A stretch of 24,104 nucleotides of DNA from Euryarchaeota archaeon UBA438 (GTDB taxonomy: Archaea > Thermoplasmatota > Poseidoniia > Poseidoniales > Thalassarchaeaceae), in assembly GCA_002504435.1 (NCBI GenBank), contig DAQP01000012.1, positions 10,019 to 34,122 of the forward strand. Direction: 5' to 3'. Each line of letters begins with the position of its first letter. Positions within the stretch are counted from its first letter, which is position 1. Made by a program: the position numbers and the translations under genes. A model generated the notes under the pieces. The model was not told the origin of the DNA, ran no database searches, and saw only the letters and a program-made list of their open reading frames with translations. This document shows, piece after piece, positions 17,101-22,445 of the stretch.

Positions 17101-17419
17101 TAGAAAATGAGTTTGCTATATCGGCTGCATCGTCGGCCAGTTGGCCCAGTGTATCGATGGCCCCTCCCAGAATGCTGTTTCTGAACTTCTCCCTTGCGCC
17201 CTCGACTGCCTCCCTTGCAGGCTGAAGTTTGTCGAAGAAGGCCTTCCAAAGTTCCTCCTCGTCATCCCTCGAGTCGCCCTCCCCAAGAGAGTACTTGTCC
17301 ACTGAGGAGTCATCTTCCACGGTTGCGGGGCCTTGCGGAGCCAAATGAGCGTTCGCATACGAAAAGGTGGCATTACTGCGATAATGAGGAATAACGGAGG
17401 TAGCTGGATTGCGGCTCAA
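14102..17419 (-). CDS. RND superfamily / MMPL-type exporter-like membrane protein
   Basis: The protein has 1105 residues from a TTG at 17419. It shows duplicated RND topology: helix 1 (about 119-139), a large outer loop (140-415), helices from 421 to 690, a second outer loop (691-925), and five helices from 929 to about 1070. The signature charged helices appear twice, as GLGVDYSLHL (481-490) and GIGVDDSIHI (about 987-996), and would carry proton flux. Two extra helices (about 614-632 and 640-657) lie between the halves, giving about 14. Outer loops hold four close cysteine pairs (C259/C274, C370/C373 as CSLC, C801/C810, C885/C891) and an acidic DTNDDGIWD loop. The cargo is unknown; lipids or isoprenoids are known for some relatives. 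The start is uncertain: GTG codons at 17320 and 17302 would remove a poorly conserved-looking N-terminus and lengthen the 41-bp divergent gap. Confidence 0.9.
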   Translation of the reverse strand: MSRNPATSVIPHYRSNATFSYANAHLAPQGPATVEDDSSVDKYSLGEGDSRDDEEELWKAFFDKLQPAREAVEGAREKFRNSILGGAIDTLGQLADDAADIANSFSRRLTELAYSLILRSPGIIVAFLLLLTAAVGQYAFDFQQQIDGDLEIYLPDNADSTELLIEVREDWSTDVVMVYMQTGNAIHDTNLRTEQNITSLEVLKQMSWIEGDDSSPAGTYVKGLDWDKSDRGLNDGVIWVLSPAQVIKEANSSSWRFNCAMEKYGLPTSDDESCTIASLNPYYGYEIPDEQDRVDEFVENAGSLIESMVRDTNDDGIWDTGVIVMGITFDMSTTEIPVRVDPKLGPVRDHEAFLDFTEDLIHGPTSLDFCSLCHVTYERTSTMDPTRLDDIPPRRAVTVTGITPVLHDISDEIYLELVETMLPASLALVALAMIILHRNAKVLVICGLPIAMSLFITFGTTVVADITLTPMIISAGPILVGLGVDYSLHLTNRIEENRIELIEEGMENAWRQQRDGRGSDPIDPWDPLISLTATVRAAMTTGNAIFLSAVTTIIGFSVLTWDSLVPIEPMRTVGTTLLLGISVTFLLSMLMVPALVQLLRYRRGTEVMEMSPMQTVYVALALGALAAVALSYTELMTTTNAMILSSMLSVTIVVGSLDSVWEYVGEIPVKATIIVLLVGSVATIGGAIMFEDQMGQGITGGSDQVPPGIESYEALREYSYEFGGGQTNLFIVNATDRGPQNGTAPIRDLPVLDSLEEIQAKIDNVERTNTTSIVNILKAIHIQIGVDAIDRSLWDMLHSPCWDDPLQLECIASGDAAFTTTTSREDMVNVAFDTLSPEVRSMLMNADEGPGETKTLVYAWQPYILLEEATPLRDTIDGFLSEGGCETATRCSSMTISEEGVTNSKLTGGLPISIDINEGIHTAQSDSTITTMFILLFAMAILFRSPRMAIFTMTAVAAVVLWQPILMWRANLGVNIFTAMIGTIVFGIGVDDSIHIVDRIKDEGETPAGIVRSVMTTGRTIFETTATTCAGLSAGLFVAIPGLQTFFLLMMALIALALLTSAILLPTIIVIYNEFKSRITLNGSWLDYDEVGTIETSSVADAIIE

Positions 17420-17460
17420 TCAATAGAATCGCTGAAAGTCAATGAGCAACCCGCAGGTCC

Positions 17461-18171
17461 ATGGCGAGGAGAAGGGGGGCGTCATCTGACCTTACCAAGA
17501 ATAACGAAGAGACACTATTGTGGGCGGGACTAACAACTGCTGGAGTGGTCAGCCTCGTTGTAATCGCTTCTCTGGCACTGGCCCCAATTGTGAGCATTGG
17601 CCCGGAGGAGGGGAATCGTGCCCCGGACTTCGTGGCCGATGCATACAACGGTGGATCTTGGTACGAATTCAGGATGTCCGACATTTGGGACTGGGACTGG
17701 GACGGAAACTCTTCAGAAAGCAAATGGATTCTCATCCAATTTATTGACACCGACTGCCCCTACTGCTGGGAAGAGGGTGACGAGATGAGCCAGTACCACT
17801 CCCAGTGGAAAGACAGGGTTACGTTCGTTACAGTTTCAGTTCACCTGAACATCCCGAACCATGAAAGCAGCAAGAGCGAGATCGAAGCTTTCAGGGACAG
17901 AACATCATTTGGCACGGATGATAATGATGGGGATGGGTGCAATAGCGGGCGGGACGACTGCGTGAATAGGCCCGGGACTCCTCACCAGTGGACGTATGTT
18001 GACGACCCATCGAACTCAATTTTTGGCCAATGGGAGCTTAGTGGGACGCCATTTACGGCGATCCTTCAGCCCGATGGAATCGTGGCTTGGAATAAGCTGA
18101 AGCATCAGGGCCAAGGGGGCGATGGAGAAGAGATTTCTTCCGCCCTGCAGAGGCTAGTGGGTGATTCATGA
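17461..18171 (+). CDS. Membrane-tethered thioredoxin-fold (DsbA/TlpA-like) oxidoreductase
   Basis: The protein has 236 residues. A basic N-terminus (MARRRG) and one helix (about 20-46) anchor it with the rest outside. A thioredoxin fold follows, with APDF near 54-57, the active site CPYC (99-102) in FIDTDCPYCWEE, and the cis-proline loop SGTPFTAIL (P197). CPYC is more oxidising in type than thioredoxin's CGPC. An unusual insert before the cis-Pro strand (about 150-170) has an acidic DDNDGDG loop and a second cysteine pair, C160 and C167. The stop overlaps the start of the VKOR-like gene (ATGA), so the two are almost certainly one unit. The likely job is introducing disulfides into exported proteins, with VKOR as its reoxidant; this rests on family knowledge and adjacency. 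The divergent neighbour is the RND-type gene. Confidence 0.88.
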   Translation: MARRRGASSDLTKNNEETLLWAGLTTAGVVSLVVIASLALAPIVSIGPEEGNRAPDFVADAYNGGSWYEFRMSDIWDWDWDGNSSESKWILIQFIDTDCPYCWEEGDEMSQYHSQWKDRVTFVTVSVHLNIPNHESSKSEIEAFRDRTSFGTDDNDGDGCNSGRDDCVNRPGTPHQWTYVDDPSNSIFGQWELSGTPFTAILQPDGIVAWNKLKHQGQGGDGEEISSALQRLVGDS

Positions 18172-18737
18172 TGTCTGTACTGAGCCTTGAGCTGGGTATC
18201 TTCATACTTGGGATATTAGGCGCTTCCGCACTACTGCAGAAGAGTCGGCAGGAGGCTGGTTCAGATGGCACCAGGGGCACCATAACCGCGGGCCTTTTGT
18301 TCGCGACTGTGGGGATTATTGCATCTGGGTGGACATGGTCAATTCACAATTCCCTGATGAAAAGTGGCTCATCTAGCATGTGCGCTTCAGAGGGACTGGT
18401 GCAGTGTGGTTCGGTAATTGGCGACCCCCAGTGGAACAGTCTCTTCGGAATGCCTTGGGGAGTTGTGGGGATTGCTTCCTTTGGCGCGATATTCTTCGTC
18501 CTAATGACCCTCTATCTGGATCAAAATGCAAAAAGAACGCCACAATTTGTGAATTATCTTTGGTACCTAGGGATTGCAGGCCTACCATTCGTCGCCTGGC
18601 TGGTGGTGGTTGAACTGCTTCTAGTCGAGGGTGCACCGCACATCTGCCCATACTGTACCGTAATTCACCTGTCAATGATTGGGGTCTTTGTTTCCTCTCA
18701 CATAATGAGGGGAAGAAGGGCCAGTTCGACTTGGTGA
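18168..18737 (+). CDS. Vitamin K epoxide reductase (VKOR) family membrane oxidoreductase
   Basis: VKOR homologues reoxidise DsbA-like partners and pass electrons to quinone in the membrane. Here 189 residues form about four to five helices. The family's essential residues are all present: loop cysteines C72 and C80, the conserved serine S91 (in WNSLFGMPWG), and the active-site CPYC (160-163) at the start of the last helices. Two adjacent ATGs exist (18168 and 18171). GGGTGA at 18159-18164 is better spaced for the second. Both overlap the stop of the upstream thioredoxin-fold gene, indicating translational coupling. No thioredoxin domain is fused, unlike many bacterial VKORs, which fits the separate partner upstream. 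The SDR epimerase follows after 54 bp. Confidence 0.93.
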   Translation: MMSVLSLELGIFILGILGASALLQKSRQEAGSDGTRGTITAGLLFATVGIIASGWTWSIHNSLMKSGSSSMCASEGLVQCGSVIGDPQWNSLFGMPWGVVGIASFGAIFFVLMTLYLDQNAKRTPQFVNYLWYLGIAGLPFVAWLVVVELLLVEGAPHICPYCTVIHLSMIGVFVSSHIMRGRRASSTW

Positions 18738-18791
18738 GGACTCTCATCGTGAGTCCGATGGGCTCAAGACTGACCTCAATTCCGCAGAGGC

Positions 18792-19733
18792 ATGGAGTTA
18801 GTCACCGGAGGTGCTGGATTCATCGGCTCGCATCTGGTCGATGCCCTAGTCTCTGAGGGAAAGATGGTCAGGGTGTTCGACAATTTCTCCAGCGGCAGAG
18901 AAGAGTTTCTTTCCCACCACGAAGGAAGCGGCATGGTTGAGGTCGTCCGGGGCGACCTTCTAGATGCCGATTCGATCCGCGAGGCCATGGATGGAATTTA
19001 CACCGTCCACCACATGGCGGCAAATCCGGACATAAGATTGGGGACCGAGATTACAGACACTGACCTCAAGCAGGGGACTGTTGCTACATACAATGTTCTT
19101 GAGGCGATGCGTCAAACTGGAGTGAGCAGGATCTCCTTCTCTTCTTCGTCTGCAATATATGGGGAGGCGGATCAGATGCCAACACCAGAAACATATGGGC
19201 CGGTAATGCCAATTTCGCTCTATGGGGCCTCCAAGCTAGGTTCAGAATCTCTAATCACGGCCTGGTCGGGCACGTTCGGAGCAAAGGCGTGGATACATAG
19301 GTTCGCAAACATAGTTGGACCGAGGGGGACTCACGGAGTAATCTTCGACTTCATTCACAAACTGAAAAGAGACCCTTCTAGGCTCGAGGTTCTTGGAAAC
19401 GGCAGGCAGGAGAAATCGTACATGTCTGCCGAGGACTGTGTAAGGGCGATGTGTCACATCATCGACAACGGATCTGATGATGTTAGCCTATACAATCTAG
19501 GAACGGGGGACACCTGCTCCGTTAGAAGGATTGCAGAGATTGTAGTTGAAGAAAGTGGACTCTCGGGTGTGTCGATAGAGTACTCCGGAGGAGACAGGGG
19601 CTGGGCTGGTGATGTTCCCAAAACGTCCCTTGATGTCAAGCGACTATTGGATTCTGGATTCACCCCAGATATGCACTCAGAGGAAGCAATTAGGCACACA
19701 GCCAGAGCACTCATTTCCGAGATTGGGCTTTGA
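18792..19733 (+). CDS. NAD-dependent nucleotide-sugar epimerase/dehydratase (extended SDR, UDP-glucose 4-epimerase-like)
   Basis: This cytoplasmic enzyme acts on a nucleotide-activated sugar, probably for glycan or glycoprotein synthesis. The protein has 313 residues. The NAD-binding motif TGGAGFIGSHL is at 5-15, with the acidic residue D30 after strand 2. The catalytic triad comprises Ser in SFSSSSAIYGE (115-125), Y144 and K148 (YGASK). RFANIVGPRG follows, as in GalE-like enzymes. The size is typical. The exact substrate and whether it epimerises or dehydrates cannot be told. It lies 54 bp after the VKOR-like gene on the same strand, so it may be co-transcribed. Its 3' end overlaps the convergent thioredoxin-fold gene by 23 bp. 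The ATG at 18792 has only a weak, close GAGG. Confidence 0.92.
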   Translation: MELVTGGAGFIGSHLVDALVSEGKMVRVFDNFSSGREEFLSHHEGSGMVEVVRGDLLDADSIREAMDGIYTVHHMAANPDIRLGTEITDTDLKQGTVATYNVLEAMRQTGVSRISFSSSSAIYGEADQMPTPETYGPVMPISLYGASKLGSESLITAWSGTFGAKAWIHRFANIVGPRGTHGVIFDFIHKLKRDPSRLEVLGNGRQEKSYMSAEDCVRAMCHIIDNGSDDVSLYNLGTGDTCSVRRIAEIVVEESGLSGVSIEYSGGDRGWAGDVPKTSLDVKRLLDSGFTPDMHSEEAIRHTARALISEIGL

Positions 19734-20622
19734 ATGAAAGAGCAGAGAGAATAATCATAATTGCCAATGGCACTGATATGCTAATCAGGGAGTTTTCTGA
19801 GTCATCCCCTATCTCTAGCTTCAGGACCCCAAGGGTGGATTGTGTCTCTATTTCGCCTATTGTCTCATGCACTACGACTATGCTCAATTCATTTGGCTCT
19901 ACATCGAGGGGAATCGAGGCGCTAATTGAGAATGTAATTTCGCTTGATGAGTAAGTAAAGTCGCCCTCGCTCAGTGATGAGAAATCACCGCCATAGGACC
20001 ATTTGTCGTTCTCGTCATTTATTGAGGCCTCGTGATAGGCCCTAACAACATCATGGTGATTAGTGACCCCATTGATCGCTTCCGACTCCTCGATTGTCAC
20101 CGAGTCTTCAATGATGAAAATTGAAAGTTGTGTCTGATCCAGAAATGACCAGTCGGATAGTGTTGTTCCAATTCGTAGATTCCCAGAATCAAAAGAGGCT
20201 TCAATTCTGATGTGAGTATCATCCGATCTAGACCCTTCTGCAGATAGAAGTTGGCGATGCATGCTTGAACGATCGGGTGCACCTCCTGATAGGATCTCGC
20301 CATCGAACCAGAAAGATGGGGCAGTGGGGGCTTCGCTTGAGTATCGGGAGACCCTGTGTTCGGTTATTGGTGTGCCCAGTGGGTCGTCGAAGTCATCATG
20401 TAAGGCCACCCTAGCCACTCTGTTGCCATTTGACTCGGTAAATTCGGGCATCCAGGGGTCAACATCCGCGCATACGTCACACCAAACAGCGGTAAATTGC
20501 TCTGCTAGAACAGTGTAGCCGCCATCCGAAGACCAGGAGTTTTCCGTCGTCTGAGCGTGAATTGGATTGGCGAATGACAACGCAATTATGGCAACTATCA
20601 GCAGGTCCCGCATCGGTGCCAT
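19711..20622 (-). CDS. Exported, membrane-anchored thioredoxin-fold protein
   Basis: The protein has 303 residues from the ATG at 20622. The signal peptide (1-23) ends PIHA|Q. A thioredoxin-like domain follows (about 35-125) with the active site WCDVC (C48, C51) in FTAVWCDVCADVDPWMPEF. A beta-rich domain of unknown type fills about 135-275, and a hydrophobic C-terminal helix (about 284-298) ends in KAQSRK, anchoring the protein in the membrane. A GTG at 20634 and an ATG at 20613 are alternative starts. The ATG at 20622 is favoured because a TATA-like element lies exactly 22 nt upstream. It is convergent with the epimerase and divergent from rlmE. The role may be surface disulfide reduction, isomerisation or thiol delivery, perhaps with the CPYC/VKOR pair nearby; this is inference. 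Confidence 0.8.
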   Translation of the reverse strand: MAPMRDLLIVAIIALSFANPIHAQTTENSWSSDGGYTVLAEQFTAVWCDVCADVDPWMPEFTESNGNRVARVALHDDFDDPLGTPITEHRVSRYSSEAPTAPSFWFDGEILSGGAPDRSSMHRQLLSAEGSRSDDTHIRIEASFDSGNLRIGTTLSDWSFLDQTQLSIFIIEDSVTIEESEAINGVTNHHDVVRAYHEASINDENDKWSYGGDFSSLSEGDFTYSSSEITFSISASIPLDVEPNELSIVVVHETIGEIETQSTLGVLKLEIGDDSENSLISISVPLAIMIILSALSFKAQSRK

Positions 20623-20644
20623 CAGAGGGCCCACAGCGCTCCCC

Positions 20645-20652
20645 TTTCATAA
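20645..20652. promoter_or_regulatory. Symmetric bidirectional TATA-like element (thioredoxin-fold gene / rlmE)
   Basis: TTTCATAA (reverse TTATGAAA) sits in the 52-bp gap between two divergent ATGs at 20622 and 20675. Exactly 22 nt separate the element from each start codon, the usual archaeal TATA-to-start distance. Both messages would be leaderless. No Shine-Dalgarno precedes either ATG. Confidence 0.55.
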
Positions 20653-20674
20653 CCCAGTGTCTCAACGGGTACAC

Positions 20675-21427
20675 ATGAGCAAGCGCTGGTATCAGGAAAA
20701 TAGGCGTGATCCATGGCGTCGTCAAGCTCGTTCTAAGGGGTACCGGGCAAGGTCCGCTTACAAGCTCAAACACATCCAGGAGAGATTCTCCATAATCCGA
20801 AAGGGGGATGTGGTTCTAGACGTTGGTTGCCATCCAGGAGGCTGGACACAAGTAGCTAGCGAGGAAGTCGGGGAAGAGGGGGTTGTGATCGGCGTTGATC
20901 TGCTTGCCACGGCCCCTGTCGAGGGGGCGACGGTGATTATTGGTGACATTACGGAAGAAGCCACCATCCAACAAGTCAGGGAGGCATTGGACGGCAGAGA
21001 GATTAACACTGTGATTAGTGATATTTCGCCGCGCCTGACGGGCAGATATGATACCGATCAGGCGATTTCCCTAGAGTTGTCAACCACGGTTCTAGACGTT
21101 GCAATGTATGTTCTGAATCCCGGGGGCACTTTCATCACAAAGGCGTTCCAGGGAATAGGCATAGAGGGACTTGTTGAGGCGGCCAGGGATCGATTTTCCA
21201 ACGTCCAGAGATTTGCCCCTACTGCATCACGAAACTCCTCCTCGGAGACCTACCTAATTTGCAGGAACAAACTGCCTAGGGTACGAAAGAGGGGGGCTGG
21301 GATGACTGCAATGGAACAAGTTTCGAAACATCTAGCCGGATTGGGAATACTTACTGCAAAGCAAGAAGTTGAAGAAGAAGAAAGGGCGGTTGGGCTTAGG
21401 AGAATTTCGAAGAAGGAGGAGGAGTGA
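20675..21427 (+). CDS. rlmE: FtsJ/RlmE-type rRNA 2'-O-ribose methyltransferase
   Basis: It methylates a ribose 2'-OH of large-subunit rRNA (U2552 in E. coli) using SAM. The protein has 250 residues from the ATG at 20675. RARSAYKL (24-31) carries catalytic K30. The SAM-binding loop is VVLDVGCHPGGW (46-57). D116 (VISDISPRLTG), K156 (GGTFITKAFQG) and E191 (SSSETYLI) complete the K-D-K-E tetrad. A charged C-terminal extension of about 50 residues (200-250) ends in KKEEE and is not part of the bacterial enzyme. An upstream in-frame start at 20567 would overlap the divergent gene and lacks similarity, so it is rejected. It is convergent with the cupin gene, with 3 bp between stops. Confidence 0.93.
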   Translation: MSKRWYQENRRDPWRRQARSKGYRARSAYKLKHIQERFSIIRKGDVVLDVGCHPGGWTQVASEEVGEEGVVIGVDLLATAPVEGATVIIGDITEEATIQQVREALDGREINTVISDISPRLTGRYDTDQAISLELSTTVLDVAMYVLNPGGTFITKAFQGIGIEGLVEAARDRFSNVQRFAPTASRNSSSETYLICRNKLPRVRKRGAGMTAMEQVSKHLAGLGILTAKQEVEEEERAVGLRRISKKEEE

Positions 21428-21430
21428 TGG

Positions 21431-21883
21431 TCACTCAGAATCCCTGTCATATGGAATGATGTTCTGCCATTCCGAGGCGTCCGATCTCGACACTACTGCA
21501 TGTACCCAATCAGTCTCAGAGCAGTTGAAAACCTCGTGAGGAAGTCCGGGTTCAATGTAGAACATGTCACCCTCACTGTGGACAACAGAATTCCTACATC
21601 CGGCGCCATATTCGTGCCTCACACTTCCCTTGAGGAGGTATATCATGACGTCAAAGTCCACGTGAATGTGGGCCTTTGCTATTCCCCCAGGGGGAATGTA
21701 AGCCCTGTTCATAGACAAGCCAGTAGAGGGCGTATTCTTTCCAGATAGTCCTGCACCATACTCTATGTTGTTCCATCCTCTGATCTTCTCTATCTGCCTA
21801 AGACTCCAAATGCCGCCCTCATCAGTAACATACGAGTGCAAATCAGTCTGCTCACCATTCTGTGGCAACTCCTCATCCGACAT
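21431..21883 (-). CDS. Cupin-domain protein (single small beta-barrel)
   Basis: The protein has 150 residues from the ATG at 21883. Cupin motif 1 is GGIAKAHIHVDFD...LKG, with H72 and H74 as metal ligands. The usual Glu is replaced by Asp (D78). Motif 2 is GDMFYIEPGLPHEVFN, with H116. A metal-binding beta-barrel is therefore likely. The function is unknown: sugar isomerase, dioxygenase or sensor are all possible in this superfamily. An upstream in-frame start at 22024 would overlap the divergent zinc-ribbon gene. The chosen start has GGAG 5 nt upstream (21889-21892) and a TATA-like CTTATACC some 50 nt upstream. It is a single gene, convergent with rlmE. Confidence 0.82.
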   Translation of the reverse strand: MSDEELPQNGEQTDLHSYVTDEGGIWSLRQIEKIRGWNNIEYGAGLSGKNTPSTGLSMNRAYIPPGGIAKAHIHVDFDVMIYLLKGSVRHEYGAGCRNSVVHSEGDMFYIEPGLPHEVFNCSETDWVHAVVSRSDASEWQNIIPYDRDSE

Positions 21884-21888
21884 AGTAT

Positions 21889-21892
21889 CTCC
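21889..21892 (-). promoter_or_regulatory. Ribosome binding site deciding the cupin start
   Basis: GGAG on the minus strand, 5 nt before the ATG at 21883, supports that start over the longer open frame to 22024. Confidence 0.5.
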
Positions 21893-21998
21893 AACCGGCA
21901 GAAGGGGCATCAGCGTTTGAACTGATGGTATAAGCCTCCGGAGGCCTCGGTCAACGCTAAAAAGGGGAGGTGGCTCGCCGCCCCATCGAGGGACTGAA

Positions 21999-22166
21999 AT
22001 GTCAGCTAGAGCAACTACATGCACTGCATCTGGAACGCCCCTGGTGGATGCCAGGAGTACATCGTTCCCGTGCCCCGATTGTGGAAACTCAATCGGGAGG
22101 AGCAGGAGGTGCCGCCTACAAGGGGTAGCGTACGTATGTGCCGAATGCGGATTTCAGGGACCTTGA
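21999..22166 (+). CDS. Small archaeal zinc-ribbon protein upstream of aEF1B
   Basis: This 55-residue gene starts at the ATG at 21999, with GAGGGA 5 nt upstream (21988-21993). The C-terminal half reads FPCPDCGNSIGRSRRCRLQG followed by YVCAECGFQGP. CPDC (25-28) and CAEC (47-50) form a four-cysteine zinc ribbon, and the GF.GP ending is typical of the short zinc-ribbon protein encoded beside aEF1B in many archaea. That family usually has two more knuckles. Here the first is C8 with Ser at residue 11, and the second keeps only C38, so one zinc site may be lost. It is probably a nucleic-acid-binding or translation-associated protein. It ends 12 bp before aEF1B, so the two form an operon. Confidence 0.8.
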   Translation: MSARATTCTASGTPLVDARSTSFPCPDCGNSIGRSRRCRLQGVAYVCAECGFQGP

Positions 22167-22167
22167 A

Positions 22168-22173
22168 GAGGGA
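22168..22173 (+). promoter_or_regulatory. Ribosome binding site of the aEF1B gene
   Basis: GAGGGA, 5 nt before the ATG at 22179 and immediately after the zinc-ribbon stop codon. The same sequence and spacing occur before the zinc-ribbon gene. Confidence 0.6.
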
Positions 22174-22178
22174 TTTAC

Positions 22179-22445
22179 ATGGGGCATGTAGTAGTGAAGT
22201 ACAAGGTGACTCTAGACCAGCCAGAGGATGGCAGTCCGGACTATGAGGAGATTGCTTCAGCAATTAATGAGCTTCCCGAAGTGCAGATGACTGAAATCAA
22301 GCCACTAGCATTTGGAATGATGTTTATCGAGATTCAAGCTGTTCTGGAGGACGGCGAGGGAACAGTAGACATGTTTGAAGAAAAGGTTCGTGGCACTGAT
22401 GATCTGATTGGTCAGATTGAAACTCTAGAGATGGGAAGACTCTGA
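22179..22445 (+). CDS. Translation elongation factor aEF-1 beta (aEF1B)
   Basis: aEF1B is the nucleotide exchange factor that recharges aEF1A with GTP. It has 88 residues, the family's normal size, with the alpha-beta fold pattern VVVKYKVTLDQPE...IASAINELP, IKPLAFGMMFIEIQAVLED and the closing DLIGQIETLEMGRL, close to the conserved V-x-R C-terminus. The LAFGM segment is the family hallmark. It is co-transcribed with the zinc-ribbon gene 12 bp upstream and has a clear Shine-Dalgarno. Its TGA stop abuts the stop codon of the convergent truD gene with no base between, together making TGATCA. Confidence 0.94.
   Translation: MGHVVVKYKVTLDQPEDGSPDYEEIASAINELPEVQMTEIKPLAFGMMFIEIQAVLEDGEGTVDMFEEKVRGTDDLIGQIETLEMGRL

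Noticed and set aside
20567..20674. N-terminal extension of rlmE from 20567
   Set aside because: It overlaps the start of the divergent exported protein, shows no family similarity, and the TATA-like element fits the ATG at 20675.
22019..22246. 75-residue plus-strand frame at 22019 and minus-strand frame 22015-22263
   Set aside because: Both conflict with the zinc-ribbon gene (21999-22166), which has a Shine-Dalgarno, cysteine pairs and the known place before aEF1B.
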